The notes below the pieces were generated by a model. The model saw only the letters and a program-made list of their open reading frames with translations. It made no database searches and had not been told where the DNA came from. Shown piece after piece: positions 47,401 to 58,545 of a stretch of DNA of 64,000 nucleotides; within the stretch, counting starts at the first letter, position 1, and each line of letters begins with the position of its first letter. Origin of the DNA: Sorghum bicolor. Taxonomy: Eukaryota; Streptophyta; Magnoliopsida; Poales; Poaceae. The position numbers were made by a program, and so were the translations under genes. Location: contig NC_012878.2 of the NCBI RefSeq assembly GCF_000003195.3, forward strand, positions 14,028,406-14,092,405. Direction: 5' to 3'.

Positions 47401-48840
47401 TTCACCCCTCCCACACAGCCCCTCTCCCGCAAGGCCGCGACCTGGCACAGTTGCAAAAAAAGGGGCCGCAATCCAGCACCACTCACGCCGCCGTCTCGCC
47501 CTCGCCATCTCACGCCACCGTCTCACCCTCGCCGTCGCACTGCCGTCTCACCCTCACCGTCACGCCCTTGCCCTTGCACAAGTGGACGCTGCCACCGGCA
47601 GCTCGCCCTCGCCTTGGCAGCCAGCGCCACCGCAGCACCAAGCCTGTTTAACTATCTAGGGCCGGATTGGGCTCAGCAGAGCGCCGCCGCCGGCCTACCT
47701 TCGGCAGAGTGGCGCCACCGGCCTGCCCTCAGCCTTGTGCGGTGCCCCTTGTGGCCTGCCCTCGGCCTTGCGCATAGCTGCCGCAGGCCTGCCCTTGTCC
47801 TCGCGCGGCGCCGCGGCTCCCGGCCTGCCCTTGCTTGCGCTCGTCGCGGGGAGAACGACAATCCTCCCTCCTTCCCACCGCCCCCGCCTGATGTGAGCGC
47901 CCCTGCATATAGTTCCAACCGTAAACATCCTCTCGTCACGGCGCATCGGCCTCGTCCTCCTACATGTCGCGCTGCACAAGGCCGAGGAGAACGCCGCCAT
48001 CGTCCTCGTATATTGAACTTACGAATGCAGGAATTGTTAATTGTTACTTTTACTAATGTAGCGGTTTGAGCAGTGCTGTATGTGAGACTGTATAGTTCTT
48101 AGCTTTTCGGGTTATTTGTATCATTGCATGATTCTCTAATTGAAGTGAAAGATTGTGTGTGGTTTTCTGTTTTCATGTTTCCTGAATTTGTTGTGCCCGA
48201 ACGTAGCTACAGTACTTGCTAGTAGTACTCGAGAAGTGAGTATGTTGCTTCCCCTGCGTTCGGCACAAAGCACTACCCGGCGACGTCTACAGCGTCGCCG
48301 GCCGCGTCCTCCTCTCCCTGCTCGGCCTTGCCCCTAGCTTGTGCTGTCAGAGTAGGAGCACCGTGGTCATGCCGAACGCAGGCAGCACGCTGCACGTCGC
48401 AGGCTCAGCGGCGGTAGCAAGCGCGTGGCCGCGGAGCTGCTCCGCCTCTGCTGTGAACCGGCCTTGCCGGGCTCCACCTCCTCCTCGTCTTCCTCCACGG
48501 CGTCGATCCCCGCCATGGCTGTTGCGGGCAGCCTGGCGAAGTGGAGCGAGGCGGCCACTAAGCACAAGAGCAGCAGCATGCAGAGCAGGAGCAGGAGCAG
48601 GGATGCTGAGGCCACCGACAGCTACGCCACCTCTGACCGTCACGTCCGTGAGTGCACCTCACCATCCGCACCCTTCGGCAACAAGGCCGGCCGCCGCCGC
48701 TGCATAAAAACGGGAGCATGGACACCGTCGGGCCCAATCTCGCCCCGCAGCTCTGCCCTCGCACTCGCCCTCGCCTTGGCAGCCAACGCCGCCATAGCAC
48801 CGAGTATATGAGAACAGAGAAAAGAGAGACAAGTGGCTAG
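47401..48840 (+). other. GC-rich island with minisatellite-like repeats, no recognised gene
   Basis: Sharp GC rise against AT-rich flanks. Four copies of a unit of about 33-36 bp beginning GGCCTGCCCT start near 47719, 47752, 47785 and 47821. In the plus frame 47614-48069 they give an 11-residue repeat (RPALSLVRCPLW, PALGLAHSCRR, PALVLARRRGS). A direct repeat CTCGCCCTCGCCTTGGCAGC occurs at 47602 and 48764. A 13-bp inverted repeat (CCTGCGTTCGGCA) is at 48253-48265 and 48370-48382. Another plus frame, 48425-48811, contains MAVAGSLAKWSEAATKHKSS. I do not recognise either protein. It may be a captured gene fragment or an unannotated exon. Confidence 0.4.
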
Positions 48841-49863
48841 GGTTCGTGACTTGGTGCGTTTAGTCTGGATCTAAGAAATACATACGACAAACATACTACT
48901 TCAGTAGTTATCCCTATACTACTTAGATATTATTTTTCTATTATATGTTTACCATTCTACCCTTAATTATCTAAAGAAATCTCAAAAATAGAATTATCTC
49001 ACCAGGTTCATCCCACCAATTTTAGGATGCACTTAGTGCATATGGCCTCACCATTTAGTATGCACTTGGTGCCTCTTCGATTGGTTCCTCTTGGTTCCTT
49101 TGCCTTTTTAGCCGTTGGATCGGCTCTCGTGGACCGTCCATTTTTCGACAACCATTGTAAAAATTCTCTTTTATTATATATGCAGAATGCTGCGCTGTAC
49201 AAATATGATCCACAGAGAGATACGATTCTCGATTAAGAATTTAAGATAAATAAAGCAAATTGTCGGGGAAAATAGGTTCCCTGTTATCACAAAACACAAA
49301 TAGGCCCATGCATTATTGTACCAAATGATATTAGGACCTAGTCACACACAATTTGCAAAATTAATTAATCACAATCCAAATTCATTATATAATTATTAAA
49401 CCAATAATATATATTATATTCTTAACGAGAGCGTGCTTGAAAAGCCAAAGCAGGCCGTGGAAAGTTTTTCATTTCGCTTTCTTACACAGCTAGTAGCCGT
49501 ATTCACTACGACAGATGCAAGAGTCTACAGACCAGCCAGAGCTCGCGCTCATGATTAATTATTCGCTCGTGTAGACATTTATAAGGACGTGAAGATACTT
49601 GCTATCATTGCCAAATCCATGTAGGCACTCCATATGAAGTTAGTCTGATGATAAGTATTGATATGATACTCGTCAATTACCGAACTCCTTTACTTCCAAA
49701 AGGTAATGGAAACCTCACTCCTTACCACAACAAAACAAGCTAGTAGTGGGAAATGTGGATTTCTTTTTCAGTAGAAGATGACAAGGTTCTTTCTCTTTGG
49801 AGAGTAATCTGTGTTATGGCATGTATATATATATTTGTCTAAAATAAGTATGCTATTATCATA
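48841..49863. other. Intergenic sequence, nothing recognised
   Basis: AT-rich. Contains two similar words, ATGCACTTAGTGCAT (49027) and ATGCACTTGGTGCC (49060), but no coding signal, TIR or RNA gene. Confidence 0.45.
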
Positions 49864-49865
49864 TA

Positions 49866-50807
49866 CTCCATGGGTTATGAATTTTAAGACCTTTTAGTTA
49901 TTTTATAAAGTCCACCACCGGTCCCTAAACTTGTATTAATGTCTCATCCCGGTCCCTAAACTCGTAAATTGACCATTTAGATCCTCGAACTTGTTCGTTT
50001 GTATCATCTCAGTCCCTAAACTTGTTTAGTTGTGTCATCTCGGTCCCTAAACTTAGAACTCACCCGTTTAAGTCCTCAAATTTGTTCAGTTGTGTCATCC
50101 AGGTCCCTAAACTTGATTTTAAGTCTCATCTAGGTCAAAACAAAGTGATCTAAAAACTCTATATTAAAAATAATTCATAACTTTTTCATATGTACTCGAA
50201 TGAAGACAAACTTTATATCAAAGTTGTAGCCCTTAATGTGTTCTACAACTTTATAGTTGAAATGTTTTTTATTTAAAGTCGTTTAATATCACAAAATTTA
50301 ATTTTAAATTTTAAATTTCTAGATCTAAAAACTTTCAAAAAATATTTTGGGACCCCAAAAGATTTCAATTTAAAAACTTTTCAACTACAAAGTTGTAGAT
50401 CGCATTGTTTACTACAAATTTGATATAAAGTTTATCTTCATTTGAGTTCATATGAAAAAGTTATGAATTATTTTCCTATATAGAGTTTTTAGATTTGCCC
50501 TGCTTTGATCTGGATGACTTAAAAACAAGTTTAGGGACCGGGATGACACGACTGAACAAGTTTGAGGACCTATATGGGAGATTTCTAAGTTTAGGGACTA
50601 GGTTGACACAGCTGAACAAGTTTATGTACCTAAACAATCGTTTTGTGAGTTTAAGGACCGGGATGACACACCCAAACAAGTTTAGAGACCGGTGATGAAC
50701 TTTACTCTTTTTTATATATGTATTTAGATATACACTATGTCTAAATGCATAATAAAAGCAATGTATCAAGAAAATGTAAAATATCTTAAAATTTAAAACG
50801 GACGAAG
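49866..50807. mobile_element. Stowaway MITE split by a foldback element
   Basis: Left end TA/CTCCATGGGTTATGAATTTTAAGAC (from 49864). Right end, read inverted, TA/CTTCGTCCGTTTTAAATTTTAAGAT (to 50809). The inner ATTTTAAGA match and TA flanks mark a Stowaway. The foldback at 49907-50703 interrupts it. Confidence 0.7.
49907..50703. mobile_element. Foldback element with long inverted arms (about 0.8 kb)
   Basis: The left terminus AAAGTCCACCACCGGTCCC is the inverse of the right GGTGATGAACTTT region, with matching CCCTAAACTTG / CAAGTTTAGGGA words. The arms continue inwards through CATATG...GAA and ACAACTTTGATATAAAG-like blocks to a centre near 50310. Inside the arms the phrase GGTCCCTAAACTTG repeats about every 40-60 bp. 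A transcript could form a long imperfect hairpin. No clear TSD was found. Confidence 0.75.
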
Positions 50808-50809
50808 TA

Positions 50810-51309
50810 TAATAATTTATATATAATGATACTTAATGTATATTATAAATTTTAATTATATATATAGTCAAGTTTAAAAAGGTTTAGCTCCGTAAAAAGC
50901 AAGATATGTAGATATTTTGAACTGGAGGGAGTAAGCATGTCATCTTGTTCACCATATGGCTATCTTCTAGTACAGTGACTACAATCTGATGTCAATATTA
51001 CATCAGCAGCGAGCGTATAATTAGCGCATCGATCATAGTCCGGTGCTAATCCGATGTTTAACTGGAAAATTAAAGGTGACAGTGTTAAAGCAGATAGTAG
51101 TAGCTAGGGTAGCCGCAGAAAGAAGGAAATAATTAGCACGACAACCCGGGTCAACTAACAAAAGAAAAGGGCGCCTATGGCTACTAGTTAATTATAGCTT
51201 GAAAGAATGTTGTGATGTGGCTATCGATGGGCGACAAAAAGCATGCAGGCGCGGATCCACGCTCCATGTCTTTGACTTTTGTCCACAATCTGCTAAGTGC
51301 CTTAGAAAT
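50810..51309. other. Intergenic sequence
   Basis: AT-rich. GAACTGGAGGGAGTAAG near 50919-50935 looks like one Stowaway end whose partner I could not identify. No gene seen. Confidence 0.4.
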
Positions 51310-51311
51310 TA

Positions 51312-51877
51312 CTTCGTTTGTCCTTAAATAAATAGATTTCTAAACTTATCTTAAGTTAAAAGTTTTAAAACAAATTTTGAGAATAAAACTTTAAGGCCCA
51401 ATTTGGATCCTTAGAATTGAATTTGTTTTAATAATCATAATTTAAATATACACTAATTAAGCTAATATAGTTGTATATATAGATTAAATTTGTATATTAT
51501 TGTTGGCTATACGAGAGAGATACTTATATGTTGTATTGCTGTCATAGTGGAGAGAGTTGAAGAGCATGTTATAAGATGCAAAATAGAAACATAGAATGTG
51601 ATCTATACAATTAATTTTCATATCCCACTCGGTCTTATATGTGAACTTTGGAAACTGGTCAAATATCAAATTCCAAACCAAATAGCATTTTTTAAGTAAA
51701 TATCAATTCCTCCAAAGGGAAGGATGCAAACGGCATCTAAGATTATGTTATGTAATTAGTATCATTAGATTTACTATACAATATATTTTAAAAAGGTTCT
51801 TATTTTGATGTTAATACTCTTTTCTATAAAAATATGGCACCAATTATAGAAATTAATTTATTTAGGGATGGAAAGAG
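51312..51877. mobile_element. Stowaway-like MITE split by a Tourist-like MITE
   Basis: Left TA/CTTCGTTTGTCCTTAAATAAA, right ATTTAGGGATGGAAAGAG/TA. The arms are degenerate inverse copies with TA flanks. The Tourist-like element at 51395-51737 sits inside. Confidence 0.6.
51395..51737. mobile_element. Tourist-like (PIF/Harbinger) MITE
   Basis: Begins GGCCCAATTTGGATCCTT. Its inverted right end reads GATGCCGTTTGCATCCTT. Flanked by TAA on both sides (51392-51394, 51738-51740), the 3-bp TSD of PIF/Harbinger elements. Confidence 0.75.
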
Positions 51878-51879
51878 TA

Positions 51880-52527
51880 CACTGAAAATTAGTTTTGGGG
51901 TAACTAAGGAGCAAAAAAACCCATTCAAACTAAAATTCGTAGATGTCTTCAAAATGTGTATGCATGCACCTTAACATTTGAACTTTGGGGGCTCCGAACG
52001 AAGCCTTGTGGTTACGTGTATTTCTTATCTTTTTGTCGAGTATATGTGTTATATATTTGTGGGGTTTCGTGTGTGGGTTCATATATATTATTATTCGAGG
52101 TTCTTTTGATTACGTGTGCACAGAGAGAATGAATATTGGGATTACTTTTAAAAATTAAATAAGTTGGCACCTGAGGAGAATTTATAAATAAAAAGGCAAC
52201 AAGGGTAAAGCAGTAGAATTTTATCAGAGGGGAAAAATACGTTGTACATTTAGGAAAGTCGTCGGCCGCCTAGCTGAGGAATCGGAACGTGGGCCGGCGA
52301 GCGACGGCACGCGTGCTCCGCCAAACGGCTAAAGGCCGGACAAATCAGAAATGCTGGAGCCGCGTGGGGCCCGCAGGACGGGAGCAAATCCCCGTAGACG
52401 CTGATTTTTGTTTGCAAATTGGTTTCCTTTCGCCACCAACCGGGATATGGACAGCCTCCAAGAGAGATGTTCATTGGTCTTTAAATTAGAGGTGGCCTTA
52501 TATATACAAGGACGGAGGAAGTAGTTA
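51880..52527. other. Intergenic sequence, nothing coding
   Basis: Includes a GC-richer stretch (52255-52400) with short ORFs on both strands and a lone Stowaway-type end AAGGACGGAGGAAGTA near 52508. No gene is supported. Confidence 0.4.
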
Positions 52528-52618
52528 ATATATATATATATATATAGTAACTACACGTACGTGTACAAAGGAATTTCCATATATATATATATATATAGAG
52601 AGAGAGAGCGCGCGCGCT
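52528..52618. repeat. Compound microsatellite (TA)n ... (AT)n(AG)n(CG)n
   Basis: A (TA)n run near 52530-52547, then from 52579 an uninterrupted change from AT to AG to CG dinucleotides. Confidence 0.9.
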
Positions 52619-53230
52619 AGAAAAAACCTGTGTGTGACTCGATTTTAAGGACCTCCATGGCTTCGTGGGCTGGTGGTAAGTCAGTAAGCTGGAGCGGGCT
52701 GGAAGCTGAGCGCAGGGCGTGGCTAAGAGGAAGGCGGAAAACGGGCCGAATTATAGACTGGCCCGCTCCAGCCAAGATAATAAGCTACGGGAACTGTAAG
52801 CGCACTGCTGGAGCCAGCAAACGGGCCAAGCCCAGGAAGAGAGCTTCAGCTGAATAGCTGATGTGAAAAGAAGTTTCATGTCAAAAAAGAGGAGGAAGGG
52901 AAAAATAAATGAGTTTCCATTTTCTTAACGCTCGAGCCAAATGTTATTCAGTTATATTTTAACTAACATAAAAAAATATGCACCAACGAGAAAGCAGCAA
53001 ACATATTTTATGACCTATAATGAATCACGCAAGCTACTAAAAATCGTTAACTAAAAAGTTGTAAATGTCTTCCAAATCTACAACTTTGATACATATTTCT
53101 TTCATCATGTGATTTGATTTTTAAAACGTAATGATTTTTTTGTGACATCTGATTTTTACTACAACCTAGAAAAGCAAGTAAGTGTGGAAATGTAAATATG
53201 TTACAAAAATCTAAACTTCTGCTTGTTGAC
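52619..53230. other. Intergenic; short GC-rich stretch then AT-rich
   Basis: Around 52670-52850 words such as GCTGGAGC and GCTCCAGC occur on both strands and can pair, suggesting a small inverted-repeat element, but no ends were resolved. Confidence 0.35.
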
Positions 53231-53699
53231 TTTTTCCAAGGTATCGAGAAACTCGTGCTTTACCAAATCCCCGTTGGAGACCCTCACAAGGATGTCAAAG
53301 CAAGGGCCATGCTCCCAATTGGTTAACTCTATGGATAGCCCGCAGGTGTTCCATGCATGCAAATGCTCTATATGGGATCTCTTCTAAATCGCTCTCTATC
53401 ATCCTCACTATCAACCTTCCGACCAAAAGGCCTCTTTCCCTTAAGACAAGCCACTCCACACAACGAAGGGTCTCACGAGACTACAAGCCTCTAGTGCACA
53501 ACCCTTAGTACGTGCAAGCACCAATAGCTTGGAGGCATGCAAACCTTGTTAAACACTAGGCCAAAACCAAGAACAAGTGCTGATATGGTCCAAACTAGCA
53601 TAAACAACACTCATCACCTAATCTTTTCTTAAACACTTTTAGTGCCTAGACCACTTGGATATGATCCTCAACCCTCTCACAACTTCAACACACTTTAAC
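53231..53699 (-). other. Probable retroelement body remnant
   Basis: Non-coding as it stands. It adjoins the gag remnant on its downstream side, so may be decayed internal sequence of the same element. No motif recognised. Confidence 0.3.
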
Positions 53700-54395
53700 A
53701 CTACTTCACAACTTCAGCACGGCTCCAAGACATGTACAAGGAGATGTGAGCTGGATACTTATGATTGCGTCCCCACTTCCCACCATATTTAAAACATAAG
53801 CCATTCTTCATGCGAAAATCTTTTAGAGTCTGCCACTTTATCTTTGGAGTCTTCTCTTGATGTTTCGAGTTTAGCTCTGTCAGTATCATCAGTCTTGCTT
53901 TTCTCCCCCATTGATGATCTATAAGAGCATTTTGTGGGTAACAACCTGTGAGACTTAATTCTTTCTCTTGGAGCAAAAGCTAATGCACTAGCGGTATCAA
54001 TATATTTGGGCCTATGCAAAGCAATTGCAGACCAAATCTCCTCTTTGAGTCCCCCTAAAAATCTAGTGACCATGTAGGTATCATCAAATGCATTGTAATT
54101 GCTCCAATTCAAGGGTGGTTAGGCAGAGATGATGGTGGTGGAGGATGTGCCAACAACAAAGATGAAGGTGGTGAAGGCGGTGGTGGTGGTTATGGACACG
54201 ACTCGAGGTTGTCGATGTAAGATGCCATCTAGTCTGCATTTTGTAGCAGCGACTCAAACACCTTATCGGCTCTTATCTGCCATGCCTCAACACCGCTCAG
54301 CTTGTCAAGCATCTACTTCATCATCACCTGAAAGCCATTGAACTGGGTGGTGAGGGTCTTGAACTCTAAATAAAAAAATTTCACCCAATCACCTT
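53700..54395 (-). pseudogene. Ty3/gypsy gag remnant with degenerate zinc knuckle
   Basis: Minus strand, from just inside the PBS. The N-terminal part is broken (MLDKLSGVEAW, then a proline run). Then an open stretch 54112-53789 has VTRFLGGLKEEIWSAIALHR and IDTASALAF, typical of plant Ty3 gag. After a frame change the knuckle reads CFKYGGKWGRNHKYP (about 53800-53750). Compared with CX2CX4HX4C, two cysteines are tyrosines. Several stops and shifts make it non-functional. No pol follows, so the element is truncated. Confidence 0.72.
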
Positions 54396-54408
54396 GCTCT
54401 CAATACCA
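54396..54408 (-). promoter_or_regulatory. PBS of the Ty3/gypsy remnant
   Basis: The minus strand reads TGGTATTGAGAGC, close to the tRNA-iMet PBS, just inside the LTR edge. Confidence 0.6.
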
Positions 54409-54411
54409 AAT

Positions 54412-54743
54412 TGTTATGAACCTCCACACCAAGATAGGATTTCACACTCATAGTACTAGAATTTACTCGTTTGATACATTCAGAGAAGTGGAAGGGATTT
54501 AGGTTTCGGGGAAGGCATAGCAAGCAGAGAGCAGGATTCAGTGGAAGAAGATGAGTTCAGAATTGGTTTGGTCTTTGCCTGACCATTCCCTTACAACAGC
54601 TTCTTCTTCATCTCTATCTCTTTTTTAAGAAACATTCGGTTACAACAGCTACGCTATATATCCCTGTTCTATACTGGGCTGAGGCCCATTAACTGGTGAG
54701 GCCCACGCTACAACGATGTAATGAGACAGCCCAGCTCATGACA
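54412..54743 (-). repeat. 5' LTR of the Ty3/gypsy remnant (332 bp)
   Basis: On the minus strand it begins TGTCATGAGCTGGGC and ends GGTTCATAACA, followed by the PBS. It includes TATATAGCG near 54655. The partner LTR was not found in the window. Confidence 0.65.
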
Positions 54744-54972
54744 CATTTCCATACTAGGCTAGCCTAACGCCAATCCGTTGTTCGCTAGGCGCGCGTGTTC
54801 TTATATACGATCACAACACGTCGCCATAATTGCACGCCTGATGAGTTACGGTCTCCGCGCGTATGTACCAATCAACCGAGGGGACGATTGTTCATCGCCA
54901 TCGTGCCTCAGAAAACGACGCAAAACACTGGGATCCTGTGTGTCGCAACAAGTGCAAACTGAAGAAAATTTA

Positions 54973-55317
54973 GGCCCTGTTTAGTTTTCCATCTAAAATT
55001 TTTTCATCCATCCCATCGAATCTTTGGACACATGTATAGAATATTAAATGTACATAAAAAATAAACTAATTACACAGTTTGGTTGAAAATCGCGAGACGA
55101 ATCTTTTAAGCCTAGTTACTCAATGATTAGCCTTAAGTGCTACAGTAACCCACATGTGCTAATGATAGATTAATTATGCTTAATAGATTTGTCTTGTAGT
55201 TTCCTGACGAGCTATGTAATTTATTTTTTTATTAGTTTTTAAAAACCCCTCCCGACATCCTTCCGACATATCTGATGTGACACCCAAAAAATTTTCAACA
55301 GCAATCTAAACAGGGCC
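54973..55317. mobile_element. Tourist-like MITE, tandem copy 1 (345 bp)
   Basis: GGCCCTGTTTAGTT ... AATCTAAACAGGGCC with TTA on both sides (54970-54972, 55318-55320). Confidence 0.88.
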
Positions 55318-55320
55318 TTA

Positions 55321-55666
55321 GGCCCTGTTTAGTTCCCTACCCAAAATTTTTTCATCCATCCCATCGAATCTTTGGACACATGCATGGAACATTAAATGTA
55401 GATAAAAAAATAAACTAATTACACAGTTTAGTTAAGAATCGCGAGACGAATCTTTTAAGCCTAGTTACTCCATGATTAGCCTTAAGTGCTACAGTAACCC
55501 ACATATGCTAATGATAGATTAATTGTGCTTAATAAATTTGTCTTGCAGTTTCCTGACGAGCTATTTAATTTGTTTTTTTATTAGTTTCTAAAAACTCCTC
55601 CCGACATCCTTCCGACACATCCGATGTGACACCCAAAAAATTTTCGTTCCCAATCTAAACAGGCCC
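55321..55666. mobile_element. Tourist-like MITE, tandem copy 2 (346 bp)
   Basis: Same orientation and nearly the same sequence as copy 1. It shares the TTA at 55318-55320 and is followed by TTA at 55667-55669. Confidence 0.88.
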
Positions 55667-55669
55667 TTA

Positions 55670-56617
55670 ACCAGCAAACCGACGAAAATTTAACCAGCAA
55701 ACTGACGAATTCCAGTCTACTCTGCACCGACAGCAACAGGTACCGAAAGGTTCCTGGGTCTCAGGGAAGTGTGTATATATCATCCATGACGATGCATCTG
55801 ACAAACGAGCGACAAGAGATCGGCTTAATTTCCAGTCCACCCGACAATTATTGAATATATAAAGTGGTAACGGAGAGCGGTTCAGGTCCAAATGCCTCCG
55901 ACGAAATACGCCACGTTGATCGGTCGAGCCCCATCGATACGACGTAAAAGATATTGATGCCAGAAGAAACGTCACAAAGACAATGCAGGTGGCCCTTTTC
56001 TTATTTTTTATTTCAGGATTCAGGTTGGCTCTCAGAGCTAGACAGTCCAGTAGCTACCTTTTCTGAACCCCTATTATGTTATCATTTATATGCACATCCG
56101 CGGAAACATTCATAGTAGGATACTTTATTATATGGTATTTGAGTTGCATCCTAGGCAGGGCCGTGTCAATGATAGTCTGTGGATGACAGCAACACCAGAA
56201 GCATATATAGCAGCTGCAAACAGCCATGCATGCTAGCTCAGTGTAACAAATTGAACAAAAAGCAAGCCGTACATGAGACACACGAGCAGATTCCATGTGT
56301 AAGCCTGACGAAGATTACTTGAAGCAAAATTCATCGAATAAAAATGATCTGCCCTTTTAGAAGGAGACAGCTTTTTTGTGTTAGTTTCCATGTTAATAAT
56401 ATTTGATGACAAAAAACAACAAAGAATATTCCACACACATAATATAAAGTAATGAATTTTTACCAGTTGCCATTATATTGATGAAAATTAATTAATGATG
56501 TTACTTTACTTATAGTTATAACTACAATTATTTTGTCAAACTCATCAATGTTGACTAATAACTAGTACCATGTTCATCCCAAAATGAGTGTAATTCTAGT
56601 TATGTTTCATAGATAAG
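55670..56617. other. Intergenic sequence, no supported gene
   Basis: A 102-codon minus-strand ORF (55667-55975) lacks known motifs. The first 50 bases hold two copies of ACCAGCAAACCGACGAA-like sequence (55671, 55692). Confidence 0.4.
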
Positions 56618-56619
56618 TA

Positions 56620-56803
56620 CTCCCTCTGTCCTAGTATATAAGGCGTAACCACCTCTAGTTCAAGCATCAAGGAACATATTTAATCCTCTCTATATAGTAC
56701 TACTGCATCGATATAAGTGTATCTAAAAAGAGCCCGCCTTATATTATATATGAGACATGAATAAAAAGTGGTTATGCCTTATATATATAAGGACGGAGGG
56801 GAG
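56620..56803. mobile_element. Stowaway MITE (184 bp)
   Basis: CTCCCTCTGTCCTAGTATAT ... ATATATAAGGACGGAGGGGAG with TA at both ends (56618-56619, 56804-56805). The inner GGCGTAACCAC / GTGGTTATGCC also pair. Confidence 0.92.
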
Positions 56804-56814
56804 TACTTGTCCAT

Positions 56815-57103
56815 GTGAGGGCACTCCCAACTAAGAAACTAGATGGTTCTATCTTCATTAATTAGGGTGCCAACTAAACAAAAACATGTGGTGGCACTGC
56901 AATTAAAGAAGAGAGATGAGGAAATGGTTTCTTAGAGAAGAAACCATATTTATGTGAGAACCAAGATACGAAGAGATGTGATTGGAAGGTAATGAAGAAA
57001 GAATGCATGTGATTGGATAAAAAAATATTATTTACAAACTATCCAAACATAGTTTCTACATGTAGAAGCTACCTGCGGTTTCTAGCATTAGGACTGCCCT
57101 CAC
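56815..57103. mobile_element. MITE with GTGAGGGCA termini (about 290 bp)
   Basis: Left GTGAGGGCACTCCCAACTAAG, right inverted GTGAGGGCAGTCCTAATGCTAG. Related GAAACTAG/CTAGAAAC words lie inside. The TSD is not clear; termini of this kind are seen in hAT-like grass MITEs. Confidence 0.6.
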
Positions 57104-57344
57104 CAAAACTGCACTTATTTTGGGTTGGAGTCCCTGTGTGTGTGTATATATATGCAAATATCTAACAAAGTTATAATTTATTTGACATTATTAGCAATAC
57201 AATATAAATCTAGCCATACCATTTGTTGTACAACTGAAATAATGTAATTAATTAATACTCATTGTAAAATTATGTTTAAAATACACTTCGTTTATTGCTT
57301 GTAGGATATATATTTTAATGAACTTTTAGTTGTTCATCATGTGC

Positions 57345-57533
57345 TCTCTCCGCTTTAAATTACAGTCGAGCTCAAATAAATACTTTACCAAGACATATTT
57401 ATGGGCAATTTAATGAAAGTATTTCGATATTGTGGGTGTTAATGAACTTTTTCTACAAATATGGTTAATGTTAGAAAAGTACGCATTTAATAGCCTAAGA
57501 CAATAAGTGAACTATAATTTTGAACAGAAGGAG
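57345..57533. mobile_element. Stowaway-like MITE, degenerate
   Basis: Left CTCTCCGCTTTAAATTACAG, right inverted CTCCTTCTGTTCAAAATTATAG. Length and ends fit a decayed Stowaway. Confidence 0.45.
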
Positions 57534-57722
57534 TAGATATGATAGTCGCATGCATGGATCACTGAGACATAAAGGCATAGTAATTATCCCTACGTGGGTA
57601 TCATACTCAATTAATGTTTACATTTCAAAGAAGAGCATATAGTAGCTACAAACTGGTTTGAATACAATTGTATGTGAACATGATCGACACTAACTTCATG
57701 ATGATCATTGAGCATGGAAGTA

Positions 57723-58330
57723 CACTACTAGAAATACCCCCTATAGTGACGCTTTAGTTCCATGTTACACACGTTTTATTTCGCTTCTATAAGATTGTAG
57801 GCACGTTTTTGTAAAGCGTGTTACAAGCGTCTTCGCATGGACCGTGTCAGGACTTGTAGAGACGAGTTCCCTAAGCGTTTCAAGGTGATAAAGAGACATT
57901 TAGTAGAGACGCTACTTCCATTTCTATGCATATTGATACACTTTTATAGATACATTTATGTAATGTGTCTATCTGTGTGTAGTTACGTTATATAGCAACG
58001 CTTCATTATGTGCTAAAAAGTGTAGAGACGTTCTTATAGATACATTTATATTATGTGTGTACTAATGTTGTCACGTTGTATAACAATATTGTATTGTGTG
58101 TTAAAAAGTGTAGAGATGTTCTCATAGATACATTTACATTATGCGTCTACTAATGTAGTCACGTTTGTAGTGACATCATATTGCGTATTAAAAATTATAG
58201 AGACGTTTGAGTATATACATTTATATTATGTGTCTAGCAATATAGATACATTGTCTAGTTACTTCATTTTACATTTCAAGAAAATATAGAGACTATTTTA
58301 TACACACATTTATATTATGTTGTTGCTATA
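57723..58330. mobile_element. CACTA element end with subterminal tandem repeats
   Basis: Terminus CACTACTAGAAATACCCCC at 57723. Five units anchored on ATACATTTA occur at about 57950, 58040, 58128, 58217 and 58304 (spacing 87-90 bp), each with a (T)AGAGACG word. Such repeats are binding sites of the TNP1-like protein in known CACTA elements. No matching second terminus or transposase was found to the right, so it is truncated or split. Confidence 0.6.
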
Positions 58331-58514
58331 TATATTGCTATGCCAAATGATGACGCCGATAGTCCATATTCCAACATTTTGTTTTTTGAAAACAAGATAT
58401 GGTTATTAAAGCAACTAAACCAAAATATGACTTGTTTGTATACATTATTAATGATACCATCCAATGTCAAACTCTGGCTTAGACTCACATATTGCTCAAA
58501 CGTATAGGTCTCTG

Positions 58515-58545
<31 letters not shown>

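Noticed and set aside
49907..50703. TSD for the foldback element
   Set aside because: Flanks are AT-rich and give no convincing 8-10-bp match, so no duplication was claimed.
55667..55975. 102-codon minus-strand ORF as a host gene
   Set aside because: No motif, starts within an AT-rich repeat border, and no splice or promoter signal seen.
57930..58330. Satellite DNA
   Set aside because: Only about five diverged units and a CACTA terminus at the edge, so subterminal repeats fit better.
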